A model generated the notes under the pieces. The model had not been told where the DNA came from and did not search any database. It saw only the letters and a list, made by a program, of their open reading frames with translations. A program made the translations under genes and the position numbers. From Candidatus Pantoea deserta (lineage in GTDB: Bacteria; Pseudomonadota; Gammaproteobacteria; Enterobacterales; Enterobacteriaceae), in assembly GCF_003813865.1 (NCBI RefSeq), contig NZ_RMVG01000010.1, positions 62,001-126,000 of the forward strand: a DNA stretch of 64,000 bases. Direction: 5' to 3'. Shown here piece by piece: positions 39,821-49,086 of this stretch; position 1 is the first letter of the stretch, and each line of letters opens with the position of its first letter.

Positions 39821-42267
39821 GGAGTAATGCCTGAGGTAGCGTTATCGGGACTGGGCACCGGCGCGCCCGCTGGCGGGGGCGGCAGCGGACAGGTGAGGGG
39901 ACCATAGGTTTTTAGCGCCTGCGGCTGGCCGCTGGGGATAATCAGTTCAGTGGCGCAGCTGCGCCCGTCTGGCGTGGCGACGCGGATCGGATTGCTGGCG
40001 CGCAGATCCTCCATCCAGGCGATACCGTCCCAGCCAACATATTCTGTCGCCTGACCCTCGCGCAGCACCTGACTGGAAACCGGCAGCGGCTGGCCGCTGG
40101 CATCGTGCAGGATCACGCTGGCGGATCGCAGCTTTTCCACCGGGAAATGCAGCAGATAGCCACTCTGGCGTTTCACCGCAAACCGCTGTTCAACCTCTGG
40201 CGTCGTCATATCCGCAGGCAGATCGAGAGTATCGATGTCATATTTCGCCGGATAGTAACTGCTGACAGAGGGCACCAGCAGATAGCCGTTGGGGTCGGTG
40301 CGCCCCATCGACTGGTTTTCGTAGCGTACGTTAACGTCGGGATAGCTGGTTTTCACCACCACAAAGGCGTCGTTGATGGCGTTAGCGGCGAACACTTCGC
40401 TGTCCATCAGCACCAGCGAACCGGTGACATCCGCCCACTGGGTGTTGTAGTCATCGTCGCCATAGAAACCCGCAGAGGTATCAATCTTGTTGTTGCGCCA
40501 GCGCAGGCTCCCCTGGCGATAATCGCCGCTTTCGCCGCCCTGCCTGGCCCAGGAGGCATCCCAGGCAAAGCCGCCGTCGCTCGGCATCGCGCGTGACAGA
40601 TAGAGCCGCTGATTATTCTCGCCCTGCTGATCGCGCTCCATGCTGACCGAAGCGCTGCCGTGTTCGCCAAACGGGATGACCAGCGAAACGGCGCCGCTCC
40701 ACGCGCCCTGTTCCCGATCGCGGCTGGCAGAGAGGTAGAGGCTGGCATTGCCCCACAGGGTTTTACTCCAGGAGAGATTAAGCAGCCGCGTATGCATCCC
40801 GTCGCCGCCGCTGATGTCAATGTAAGCCGCGCCGAGGCTGCCGTACTGATTCAGCGATACGCTGGCGTTGTACTGAGCGCTGCGTCGCGCCAGGCTGTAA
40901 GTGGTGCTGGTATAGCTGTTGTCGCCGCTGCGGCTGCTGAGCAGCGCCAGATTGCCAAACTCCCGGCTGCGCAGCGTATGCTGAGTGCCGACACTGAACC
41001 AGCTGTTGTTGTACTGATAGCCCCAGCTGTACTGGGTGCCCGCCGCGCCGTTCATCTGACTTTGCGCCAGCGCGCCGTTCAGCACGCCCAGGCTGCCGAC
41101 GCGAAACATCGCGCCTGCGCCGCCCATCGCCAGCTGATTGCTGCCTTCGGCATGGGTTTCCAGCGTCAGCCAGTCGGTCGCGCCGTAGCGCAGCGAGCCG
41201 CTGGCCGCCGCATCGCCATAATCGAAATTCCTGATGCCATAGTTATTGCGGAACGCCCCGGCGGAGAAACTGTAGTCGCTGAGACCGGCTTTCAGCAGCG
41301 TGCTGGAGACATAAAACGGCAGCGTGGTCGTCACCTGACGACCTACCGCATCGGTAGTGGTGATCACCGCATTGCCCGCGCCGTTAACGAAGGGCACATT
41401 GGTCAGCGACCAGGGACCGGGCTGAACGTTAGCCTGGCTGGAGCGGTAGCCGTTAATAAAGAGATCGACGGTCGAAGGCACCGCCGCCTGACCGGCAAAG
41501 GCCGGGAGCGGATAGGTCACCAGATCGGGACGCACGCTAAAGTCGCGGCCGATCTGCACTCCGCCGAGGCGCACGCTGTTGCTCCAGCTCAGCGCGTCGG
41601 TGGCGAGATCGCCGACGCGCCAGCTGATAACGTTGTTCTCATCCTGGTTGCTCCACCAGGTGTCGTAGCGAAGATAGCCGTCATCCTGCGCGGGCGCGCT
41701 GCCCTCCATCTGCTGCTGCCAGACGCCATTGCTGGAGAACTGTCCGGCAGCGCCAAACAGGCGTAGCTCGTTCCAGGCGGAAAGCCGCGTCCCGGCGCTG
41801 GTGGTGCGGGTGGCGTAAAGGTCGTAATTAAACAGCGCGCCGGTACTGGCGCGGCCCGGATAGCGCGGGCCGTTTCGCGCTTCGCCTATCTGCTGGCCGG
41901 GCAGCCAGGCTGGCGGCACCGTCAGCATCAGCCGCTGACGGGCTTCGTCGTAATCCGCTTTTACCGCGCTCCACCGGCTGACGTTCACCTGCTGCGGGTC
42001 CGGCAGCTTCTCTGACGGGATACCCGCGCGCTGCAAATCGCCTGCGCGCAGCAGAAACTGCCCGTCGCGCCGCTCGACCGGCACAATCGCGCCCTTTTCG
42101 CGCTGGTTAATCACCAGCTCCAGCATATAGCGCTGCCGTTCGCCGCTGCTCTCCACTGACGGCGGCGGCGGCAGCGACGAAAAGGTCTCCGCCAGCGCGG
42201 CGGCTGACGTCAGGCAGCTACAGACGCTGGCCACCGCCAGCGCGCAGGGATGAAAGGAACGCTGCAT
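39817..42267 (-). CDS. Outer membrane fimbrial usher (CsuD-like)
   Basis: 816-residue usher of archaic chaperone-usher pili. A signal peptide is followed by an N-terminal chaperone-binding domain (LELVINQREKGAIVPVERRD). The beta-barrel with plug occupies the middle (GLSDYSFSAGAFRNNYGIRN, LPFYVSSTLLKAGLSD). The C-terminal domains end in LIIPSGQPQALKTYGPLTCP. It exports and assembles subunits in the outer membrane. The ATG directly abuts the stop of the chaperone gene (TAG-ATG), indicating coupled translation, and the stop overlaps the tip gene. Confidence 0.93.
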   Translation of the reverse strand: MQRSFHPCALAVASVCSCLTSAAALAETFSSLPPPPSVESSGERQRYMLELVINQREKGAIVPVERRDGQFLLRAGDLQRAGIPSEKLPDPQQVNVSRWSAVKADYDEARQRLMLTVPPAWLPGQQIGEARNGPRYPGRASTGALFNYDLYATRTTSAGTRLSAWNELRLFGAAGQFSSNGVWQQQMEGSAPAQDDGYLRYDTWWSNQDENNVISWRVGDLATDALSWSNSVRLGGVQIGRDFSVRPDLVTYPLPAFAGQAAVPSTVDLFINGYRSSQANVQPGPWSLTNVPFVNGAGNAVITTTDAVGRQVTTTLPFYVSSTLLKAGLSDYSFSAGAFRNNYGIRNFDYGDAAASGSLRYGATDWLTLETHAEGSNQLAMGGAGAMFRVGSLGVLNGALAQSQMNGAAGTQYSWGYQYNNSWFSVGTQHTLRSREFGNLALLSSRSGDNSYTSTTYSLARRSAQYNASVSLNQYGSLGAAYIDISGGDGMHTRLLNLSWSKTLWGNASLYLSASRDREQGAWSGAVSLVIPFGEHGSASVSMERDQQGENNQRLYLSRAMPSDGGFAWDASWARQGGESGDYRQGSLRWRNNKIDTSAGFYGDDDYNTQWADVTGSLVLMDSEVFAANAINDAFVVVKTSYPDVNVRYENQSMGRTDPNGYLLVPSVSSYYPAKYDIDTLDLPADMTTPEVEQRFAVKRQSGYLLHFPVEKLRSASVILHDASGQPLPVSSQVLREGQATEYVGWDGIAWMEDLRASNPIRVATPDGRSCATELIIPSGQPQALKTYGPLTCPLPPPPAGAPVPSPDNATSGITP

Positions 42268-42957
42268 CTAACGACCGGGGGCGCTGCGCCACTCGCCCGC
42301 ATTGGTGTCGGCTTTGATCTGACCGCTGACCGCGTTTTTTAACGGCCAGCGGTTTTCACTGTGCGCCAGCACGTAGCCAAACAGCCCGTCGCCCAGCTTG
42401 CGTCCGCCAATCGTGACATTGCTGAGACGGGCGTGGCCGCTGCCGCGATTGGTCAGGTGCAGCCAGGCTTTTCCGCCCTCGCTGATCGGCTGCCAGCTCA
42501 GCACCGGCTTCGCCGAATCGCGCGTGAGTCCGTCGCCGTATACAAACAGCGGCACGGAATAGCGCATCTGAAAATTCAGTCCCGCCTGATTATCGCCCGG
42601 CGTGCGCGGCGTAGGGATCTCATCCAGCACCACGCGATACGCCAGCTCCTGACCTGCGTCGGGCGCGGTCTGTTTAATCAGCCGCACCAGCTGTTTTTGT
42701 CCGGGTTCGATACGTACCAGCGGGGGACTGGCCACCACGCTCTGCTGGGTGGCGTACTGATCTTTGCCGCCTACCTGCTGCCAGCTAAAGATGCGTACCT
42801 GCATCAGGGTGGTGGCGCTGCCGCGATTCTCCAGCCACAGCTCGCTGGCTTTATCGTCTGGATTAATACTGGGATCGATGGGCCAGATCATCAGTGAATT
42901 GGCCGCCTCGGCGCTCGTCGTCAGCAGGAAAACAAAAAACAACAGGGCGCGCATCAT
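42268..42957 (-). CDS. Periplasmic pilus chaperone (CsuC-like)
   Basis: 229 residues: signal peptide, then the two immunoglobulin-like domains of PapD-type chaperones. The G1-strand region is PGQKQLVRLIKQT, carrying the basic residues that anchor the subunit C-terminus. YRVVLDEIPTPR and NFQMRYSVPLFVYG are further family blocks. AAGGAGA lies 6 nt before the ATG. It escorts subunits to the usher. The C-terminal part (SENRWPLKNAVSGQIKADTN) is shortened and ends RSAPGR, as in the archaic branch. Confidence 0.92.
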   Translation of the reverse strand: MMRALLFFVFLLTTSAEAANSLMIWPIDPSINPDDKASELWLENRGSATTLMQVRIFSWQQVGGKDQYATQQSVVASPPLVRIEPGQKQLVRLIKQTAPDAGQELAYRVVLDEIPTPRTPGDNQAGLNFQMRYSVPLFVYGDGLTRDSAKPVLSWQPISEGGKAWLHLTNRGSGHARLSNVTIGGRKLGDGLFGYVLAHSENRWPLKNAVSGQIKADTNAGEWRSAPGR

Positions 42958-42981
42958 GACATTTCTCCTTTAATCATGCGG

Positions 42982-43497
42982 CTACCAGCTCAGCGTCACG
43001 GTCAATGTGTCGGTGTAAACGCCCGCGCGCGTCGGACCAGGCAGTTGCAGCAGGCCATAAATTGGCAACGTGATATTGCTGGCGTTGCTATAGCTCAGCG
43101 CGACGGCGCTATTCACCGGGATCGCCGTGGTGTGGCTGGCGTTGGTATAGAGGGAATAGGGCACGGTATTGGTGTTGCTGGTGTGCTTCAGATTGCGCGT
43201 GGTGCCGTAGTTGCTGCCGCCATTAATGCTCATGCTCAGCGTGGTGCCGGGCGTACAGGCAAGCGTAATCGCCGTGCTCTGTACAAAGCTGGCGCTGACG
43301 CTGTTGCTGGCGACGCCCGACTGCGAGCCAAAATCAAGCGTGCCGAATACGCCGGTACTGGTACCAGAGACAACGCACCCCGCTACAATGGAAGCCGATA
43401 CCTGAAACGTGCTGGTCGGCAGGCTCCAGGCGCTAAGACTTCCTGTCAGCAGGGGCAGCGTGCAGATCAGCGTGCGCACTGCGCGCGGCACGGCCAC
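42982..43497 (-). CDS. Archaic pilus minor subunit, SCPU domain (CsuA/CsuB-like)
   Basis: 171 residues, one spore-coat-U-like domain. Signal peptide up to LSAWS, then TFQVSASIVAGCVVSGTSTG with the domain's first cysteine; the second lies in ITLACTPGTTLS. The start is a GTG at 43497 with GGGAG 7 nt upstream; no ATG fits. The C-terminus (GVYTDTLTVTLSW) has the donor-strand pattern. Only one minor single-domain gene is present between the major pilin and the chaperone, where Acinetobacter has two (csuA and csuB). Confidence 0.87.
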   Translation of the reverse strand: MAVPRAVRTLICTLPLLTGSLSAWSLPTSTFQVSASIVAGCVVSGTSTGVFGTLDFGSQSGVASNSVSASFVQSTAITLACTPGTTLSMSINGGSNYGTTRNLKHTSNTNTVPYSLYTNASHTTAIPVNSAVALSYSNASNITLPIYGLLQLPGPTRAGVYTDTLTVTLSW

Positions 43498-43519
43498 CCG
43501 AAGGCTCCCGACGGCGCGA

Positions 43520-44089
43520 TCAGTAGTTCACGGCGACGTTAATGGTATCGGTATAAGTGCCTGCCGGGATCAGCGGGTTAAAGCCGCCGCCTACCACGCG
43601 ACCATAGATGGCGTAGTTGGTCCCCAGCGTCGGGTCGGTGGTGCCGCTGGCGGCAATATTGGTGTTATTGGCGATGGCGGTGGTAAAGGCCGCGTCGCTG
43701 TAGAGGGTATAGGCGATCCCCTGCGTATTGTTGGAGCCGAGGATCAGGTAGCGCGGCTGGCCGGAGACGGTGCCATAGATGGTTGCGGGCGCCGCGTTGC
43801 TGCTGGTCACCTGAACGTTATAGGTCTGGCCGGTGGTGCAGCGCACATAGATGCCGTTGCCCGATGCGCCCACCAGCGTGGCGTTCAGGGTATCGAAGGT
43901 CGCCGCGCTACTGCCGAAGTTCAGGGTACCAAAGTTAACGCCAGTGGTCGCCGACTGGCCGTTGACCAGACAGCCGGTAGTCAGCGTCAGGGTGGCGTTG
44001 ATGGTCCCCGTCGTGGTGGCGGCAAAAGTAACAGAAGGCAATACCGTAGTCAGTCCCGCAGCGGCAAACAGAAAAAGCTTGAGTTTCAT
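43520..44089 (-). CDS. Archaic pilus major subunit, SCPU domain (CsuA/B-like)
   Basis: 189 residues. Signal peptide MKLKLFLFAAAGLTTVLPSV ends TFA/ATTTG. The SCPU domain carries ATLTLTTGCLVNGQSATTGV and YVRCTTGQTYNVQV (paired cysteines) and ends AGTYTDTINVAVNY, the expected donor strand. It is the first gene of the operon, with AAGGAT before the ATG, and is therefore probably the main shaft subunit. An RcsAB-like palindrome lies 115 bp upstream. Confidence 0.9.
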   Translation of the reverse strand: MKLKLFLFAAAGLTTVLPSVTFAATTTGTINATLTLTTGCLVNGQSATTGVNFGTLNFGSSAATFDTLNATLVGASGNGIYVRCTTGQTYNVQVTSSNAAPATIYGTVSGQPRYLILGSNNTQGIAYTLYSDAAFTTAIANNTNIAASGTTDPTLGTNYAIYGRVVGGGFNPLIPAGTYTDTINVAVNY

Positions 44090-44622
44090 AATCTATCCTT
44101 ACCGATTATCCAGAGTCAGTGCTTTTTCACCCGGTGACCAGTTAACAAAGTAAATAAAACAGGCTCGCCGCCGCCTGGGCCGGCAAAGAAACTACGTGTT
44201 TTCTAAGAATCTTCTTAGCTTTAGGCTAAGTGATTTTTATAAATTTTATTTAATATAGAACAGCACGCGACGCTCGGTGAAGCGCGACGCGAATTTTTCG
44301 TTAATCAATTCATTATGCTGGTCGATAACCCAACAATACCAATATGTTGTGCCTTATAAAAAAAAGAAAAGCAGGGAGCGTTTTGGCCTCTATCGTCGCC
44401 TCGTTAACAATGATATGTTCATACATTAATCAGACATAGTTACGCTTCTGCTTGCCAGACCAGGAAAAGTCCTAATTGAAATCCGCCCTACACAGCACAG
44501 CGTTACCCGGTCCTGAAAATAAAAAACTCGCACGGCGAGCCGCTATTTTATCCGTCTGTTTTCGATTGAATTGTTGATAACAATATGGCACCTGCTTCCT
44601 GGCGGGTTGGGAGGAGTTGCAC
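44090..44622. other. 533-bp divergent region between the pilus operon and the MHYT gene
   Basis: No gene is supported. It is the most AT-rich stretch of the window. It contains the RcsAB-like box, a third CTAAG repeat at 44226-44230 downstream of it, and an A-run near 44360. Promoters for both divergent transcription units must lie here, but no convincing -35/-10 pair was assigned. H-NS binding is a reasonable guess from base composition. Confidence 0.75.
44204..44217. promoter_or_regulatory. RcsAB-like box before the pilus operon
   Basis: TAAGAATCTTCTTA agrees with the RcsAB box consensus TAAGAATATTCCTA at 12 of 14 positions and is a 7-bp inverted repeat (CTAAGAA-TC-TTCTTAG). It is 115 bp upstream of the major pilin start and 406 bp upstream of the MHYT gene start. 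Confidence 0.6.
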
Positions 44623-46662
44623 ATGCTGCTGGTCACCTGGGATAGCGTTCTGGTTGGCGTTTCGCTTATTGTCGCGTTTATTGCCGCCTTTACCGCTCTG
44701 GATACCGCAGGGCGCGCAGCAGTATCGCGCGGCTGGGCGGCGCGGCTCTGGCTACTGTTCGGCGGGATGGCGATGGGAATCGGCATCTGGGCAATGCACT
44801 TTATCGGCATGCTCGCGATGATGATGCCCATGCATTACGACAGAAACCTGACGATACTGTCGCTGCTGGCGGCCTGCCTGGCCTGTATGCTGGCGTTTGC
44901 CCAGACCCAGCGCGGCTCCCGCTTTCGCCGCCGCCACTGGCTGAGCGGCAGTCTGATGCTCGGCACCGGCATCGTGGTCATGCACTATACCGGCATGCTT
45001 GCGCTACGCCTCTCTCCCGCGCCGCACTGGCGTCCTCTGCTGGTGGCGCTCTCGGTCGCCATCGCTTACCTTGCCTCCGCTGCGGCGATCTGGCTGGCGT
45101 TTCACCTGCGTCAGGGGGAAAAACATCTGTTTATCATGCGCGCGCTGGGGGCGCTGGTGATGGGTTTCGCCGTCGCCGGGATGCACTACACCGGCATGGC
45201 GGCGGCGCAGTTCGACCGGCACAGCATGATGATGACGCAGGGGATTAGCAGTCAGGGGCTGGCCGTGTGGGTCACGCTGATCGCGCTCTCTATCCTCGGT
45301 TTTACCCTGCTGGTCTCTATGCTGGATGCGCAGCTGCGCGCGGCGCGGCTGGCGCTGCGTCTGAATCAGGCGAATCAGGAGCTGCATCAGCTGGCCATGC
45401 ACGACAACCTGACGGCGCTGCCCAACCGCGTCATGCTGGAGCAGCGGCTGGATGCTGCGCTCGGCGAGGCGGGGCAGGGCTTTGCCCTGATGTATATGGA
45501 TCTCGACGGTTTTAAGGCGGTGAATGATACCTGGGGACACGTCGTCGGCGATCGTCTGCTGATTGCCGTCGCCGACCGCTTACGCCGACAGCTCAGCGAC
45601 GAGGGCATGCTGCTGGCGCGGCTCGGCGGCGATGAGTTTGTGGTGCTGGCGCCGGGCAATGAAAGCCGTCACGCCGTGGCGCTGGCGCAGCGGCTGGTTG
45701 ACGCCATTGATGCGACCTTTGAACTGGACCGCTACCTGCTGCGCGTCTCGCTCAGCGTGGGCATCGCCCTTTACCCTCAGCACGGCAGCAGCAAGCAGGA
45801 GCTGATGTTCAACGCCGATTCGGCGATGTACCACACTAAATACAGCGGGCGTAACGGCTGGTGTCTGTTTGAGGCGGCGATGAGCGCCAGCGCGCAGCAC
45901 CAGCTGGCGTTAGCCAACGATCTGTGGCAGGCGCTGGAGCGCCAGGAGATGCGGCTGTTTTATCAGCCCAAATTTCGCTCCAGCGGCGCGGAGCTAATCG
46001 GCTTTGAGGCGCTGCTGCGCTGGCAGCATCCGACGCGCGGCCTGCTGATGCCCGATGTTTTCCTGCCGCGCGCGGAAAAGACCGGCCAGATTATCGCCCT
46101 CGGCAACTGGGTGATCAACGAAGCCTGCCGTCAGCTTAAGCAGTGGCACCGCGACGGACACGCGCACTGGACGGTGTCCGTCAATCTGTCAGCGCTCCAG
46201 TTTCACCAGCGCGATCTGCTGGAAACCGTGCGCCAGGCGCTGTCGCGCCATCAGCTGGCGGGCAAGTCGCTGACGCTGGAGATCACTGAAACCATCGCCA
46301 TGCGCGATCCTCAGTTCAGTCGGCAGCGCATCAGCGAGCTGCAAAAAATTCAGGTGAGCGTCGCCATCGATAATTTCGGAATCGGCTACGCCAACCTGCT
46401 GCATCTGAAACACCTCGACGCCAGCGAACTGAAGATCGATCGCAGCTTTATCAACAGCCTGCGCGCCGACAGCGAAGACGCCACCGTGGTCAGCGCCATG
46501 CTGGCGCTGGCGCAGACACTGAATCTGCGCATGGTGGCGGAAGGGGTGGAAACCGAAGAGCAGCAGAGGCTGCTGACCCGGCTCGGTTTTGACGCCTTAC
46601 AGGGATACTTACTGGGCAAACCGACGCCAGCCGAACGGATCGTCGATTACACAGCGGCCTGA
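44623..46662 (+). CDS. MHYT-GGDEF-EAL protein, EAL site altered
   Basis: About 679 residues. The N-terminal MHYT membrane sensor has seven helices with MHFIGM, MHYTGMLAL and MHYTGMAAA motifs, proposed to bind copper and sense a gas. GGDEF is intact (ARLGGDEFVVL, residue 334). EAL is present (GFEALLRWQHP, residue 461), but the DDFGTG loop reads AIDNFGIGYANL, so Asn584 replaces a metal-binding Asp. The other EAL residues (VNLSALQF, LEITET, ELKIDRSF, AEGVETEEQ) remain. No RxxD inhibitory site precedes GGDEF. This predicts a cyclase with weak or no phosphodiesterase activity. The ATG has GAGGAG 6 nt upstream. Tandem paralog downstream. Confidence 0.9.
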   Translation: MLLVTWDSVLVGVSLIVAFIAAFTALDTAGRAAVSRGWAARLWLLFGGMAMGIGIWAMHFIGMLAMMMPMHYDRNLTILSLLAACLACMLAFAQTQRGSRFRRRHWLSGSLMLGTGIVVMHYTGMLALRLSPAPHWRPLLVALSVAIAYLASAAAIWLAFHLRQGEKHLFIMRALGALVMGFAVAGMHYTGMAAAQFDRHSMMMTQGISSQGLAVWVTLIALSILGFTLLVSMLDAQLRAARLALRLNQANQELHQLAMHDNLTALPNRVMLEQRLDAALGEAGQGFALMYMDLDGFKAVNDTWGHVVGDRLLIAVADRLRRQLSDEGMLLARLGGDEFVVLAPGNESRHAVALAQRLVDAIDATFELDRYLLRVSLSVGIALYPQHGSSKQELMFNADSAMYHTKYSGRNGWCLFEAAMSASAQHQLALANDLWQALERQEMRLFYQPKFRSSGAELIGFEALLRWQHPTRGLLMPDVFLPRAEKTGQIIALGNWVINEACRQLKQWHRDGHAHWTVSVNLSALQFHQRDLLETVRQALSRHQLAGKSLTLEITETIAMRDPQFSRQRISELQKIQVSVAIDNFGIGYANLLHLKHLDASELKIDRSFINSLRADSEDATVVSAMLALAQTLNLRMVAEGVETEEQQRLLTRLGFDALQGYLLGKPTPAERIVDYTAA

Positions 46663-46815
46663 CGATAGATTTTGACGCTCAGAGACATCGGAAGCTTTCA
46701 TCGTCGCAGCCTAATCAGGCTTTGCATTTTGCCGATAACCTGAGCAAATAATTTATCCCTGTGACTTTTTCATAACAACATTACAGCTGCGTTCAGGCTT
46801 TAACGGAATTTCACT

Positions 46816-48939
46816 ATGTTAGTGACCACTTACGATTCGTTTACCGTCATCGTTTCGATCCTCGTCGCTATGCTGGCCTCCTTTACCGCACTCGACATGG
46901 CAGGGCGCGTAGCGACCTCAACCGGCAAAGTTGCGCTGGTATGGCTGTTTGGCGGCGGCTTCGCCATGGGCGTCGGCATCTGGGCGATGCACTTTATCGG
47001 CATGCTGTCGATGACCATGGAAATGGTGATGAGCTACGACGCCTCGCTCACGGCTCTTTCCATGGCGATTGCCGTGGTGGCGTCGATTTTCGCCCTCTGG
47101 CTGGTGTGTCAGGGGGAGCTGCCGCTGAAAAAGCTGCTGGGCGGCGCGCTGGTGTTAGGCAGCGGCGTGGTGGCGATGCACTACACCGGGATGGCGGCGC
47201 TGATGTTCTCGCCCGGCATTAGCTGGAACTGGGGCTGGGTCGCCGTTTCCGTTCTGATTGCGCTGGTGGCGTCGGGCGCGGCGCTGTGGCTGGCGTTCAA
47301 TCTGCGCGACGGCACTACGGGCCGCACTACGCTATTACGCCTCGGCGCGTCGGTGGTGATGGGCTGCGCCATCGCCGGTATGCACTACACCGGCATGGCG
47401 GCGGCCAGTTTTCCGGCGCACAGCCACATTATGCAGGCAGGGGTAAACAGCAACTGGCTGGCGATTCTGGTTACAGTGGTGACGCTGGCGATCCTCGGCA
47501 TTACCCTGCTGGTGTCGATGCTGGATGCGCGTATGCAGGCGCGCACCGCGATTCTGGCGCGCTCGCTGGCGGAGGCGAACCGTGAACTGGCGCAGCTGGC
47601 GCTGCACGACAACCTGACGCGGCTGCCGAACCGCATTCTGCTGGAGGATCGCCTGGAGCAGGCGATTAATAAGGCCAATCGCGAACGCACGCAGTTTGCG
47701 CTGATGTTTATGGATCTCGATGGCTTTAAGGCGGTGAACGACGCCTTTGGCCACCACGTCGGCGATAACCTGCTGATCGCCGTTACCGAGCGGATGAGCG
47801 AGCAGATGAAAGGCTACTATACGCTGGCGCGCATGGGCGGCGATGAGTTTGTGCTGCTGATGGAGATCAACGACCCCAACGACGCCGCCACGGTGGCGGA
47901 TGCGCTGGTAAAAGCCATTGAGCGCCCTTTTGACATTTCGCGCTATGAGCTGATGGTGTCGCTGAGCATCGGTATCGCGGTCTATCCCGGCGACGGGAAA
48001 GACGAGCGCGAGCTGATGTTCAACGCGGATGCCGCCATGTACCACACCAAAAATAACGGGCGCAACGGCCACAACTTCTTTCAGCCTTCGATGAATACGC
48101 TGGCGCAGTCCCAGCTCCAGCTGAATAACGATTTATGGCACGCGATGGAAAATCAGGAGCTGCGGCTGTTTTACCAGCCAAAATACTGCGCGCCGCGCGG
48201 CCCGATTATCGGTTTCGAAGCGCTGCTGCGCTGGCAGCATCCGACCCGCGGCCTGCTGACGCCGGACATCTTTCTGCCGCTGGCGGAAAAGACCGGGATG
48301 ATTGTGGCTATCGGCTGCTGGGTTATTAATGAAGCCTGCCGTCAGCTGCATGTGTGGCATCAGCAGGGCCACAGCAACTGGTCGGTAGCCGTGAACCTGT
48401 CGGCGCTACAGTTTGAACAGAATAACCTGGTGGAGACGGTGACCGAGGCGCTGGCAACGCATGACATTCCCCCTGAACAGCTGACGCTGGAGGTTACCGA
48501 AACCACCGCGATGCGCGATCCCGATGAGAGCGTGCGCATCCTCACCGAACTGACGCAGCTGGGGGTTAAAGCCTCGATTGATGACTTTGGCACCGGCTAT
48601 TCAAGCCTGCTTTATCTCAAGCGTTTGCCAGCCAGCGAACTGAAGATCGACCGCGCCTTTGTCAACGAGCTGCAACATCAGACAGAAGACGCCACCATCG
48701 TTTCCGCGATCGTGGCGCTGGCGCAGTCGCTGGATCTGAAAGTGGTGGCGGAAGGGGTGGAAACGGCGGAGCAGCAGGCTTTTTTAACCGGCCTGGGCTG
48801 CAATACGCTTCAGGGCTATCTGCTGGGGAAACCCCTGCCGCCGGAAAAAGTCGAAGAGCTGCCTGATTTTGCGCCAGAAGCGGAGCCGAGCCGCAGCGCC
48901 ACATCGGCCCGCGCCCTCTGTGAGGCGCTGCCGGATTAG
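46816..48939 (+). CDS. MHYT-GGDEF-EAL c-di-GMP cyclase/phosphodiesterase
   Basis: 707 residues with the same architecture as the preceding gene and very similar sequence, so a tandem duplication. MHYT motifs: MHFIGMLSM, MHYTGMAAL and MHYTGMAAA. GGDEF is intact (ARMGGDEFVLL, residue 341). The EAL domain has all expected residues: [50 protein letters not shown] and AEGVETAEQ. No RxxD inhibitory site is found ahead of GGDEF. It may be bifunctional or mainly a phosphodiesterase. A 153-bp gap separates it from the upstream paralog, so it may have its own promoter. Confidence 0.92.
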   Translation: MLVTTYDSFTVIVSILVAMLASFTALDMAGRVATSTGKVALVWLFGGGFAMGVGIWAMHFIGMLSMTMEMVMSYDASLTALSMAIAVVASIFALWLVCQGELPLKKLLGGALVLGSGVVAMHYTGMAALMFSPGISWNWGWVAVSVLIALVASGAALWLAFNLRDGTTGRTTLLRLGASVVMGCAIAGMHYTGMAAASFPAHSHIMQAGVNSNWLAILVTVVTLAILGITLLVSMLDARMQARTAILARSLAEANRELAQLALHDNLTRLPNRILLEDRLEQAINKANRERTQFALMFMDLDGFKAVNDAFGHHVGDNLLIAVTERMSEQMKGYYTLARMGGDEFVLLMEINDPNDAATVADALVKAIERPFDISRYELMVSLSIGIAVYPGDGKDERELMFNADAAMYHTKNNGRNGHNFFQPSMNTLAQSQLQLNNDLWHAMENQELRLFYQPKYCAPRGPIIGFEALLRWQHPTRGLLTPDIFLPLAEKTGMIVAIGCWVINEACRQLHVWHQQGHSNWSVAVNLSALQFEQNNLVETVTEALATHDIPPEQLTLEVTETTAMRDPDESVRILTELTQLGVKASIDDFGTGYSSLLYLKRLPASELKIDRAFVNELQHQTEDATIVSAIVALAQSLDLKVVAEGVETAEQQAFLTGLGCNTLQGYLLGKPLPPEKVEELPDFAPEAEPSRSATSARALCEALPD

Positions 48940-49086
48940 TCCGGCAGCGAAAAGTAGCAGAATTGTTGCTTTGATATTTGTGTTTGGTTAGCAAAATCAT
49001 GTTTTATCAAAGATTTGCTGGCGGGCGCACATTGCAACGGCTTCGGGTTTTGCCACACTTAGCTGAAAGCTAACCGGAGAACCTGT

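Noticed and set aside
44472..44831. 119-codon minus-strand frame before the MHYT gene
   Set aside because: Overlaps the MHYT start region with no ribosome site or recognisable domain.
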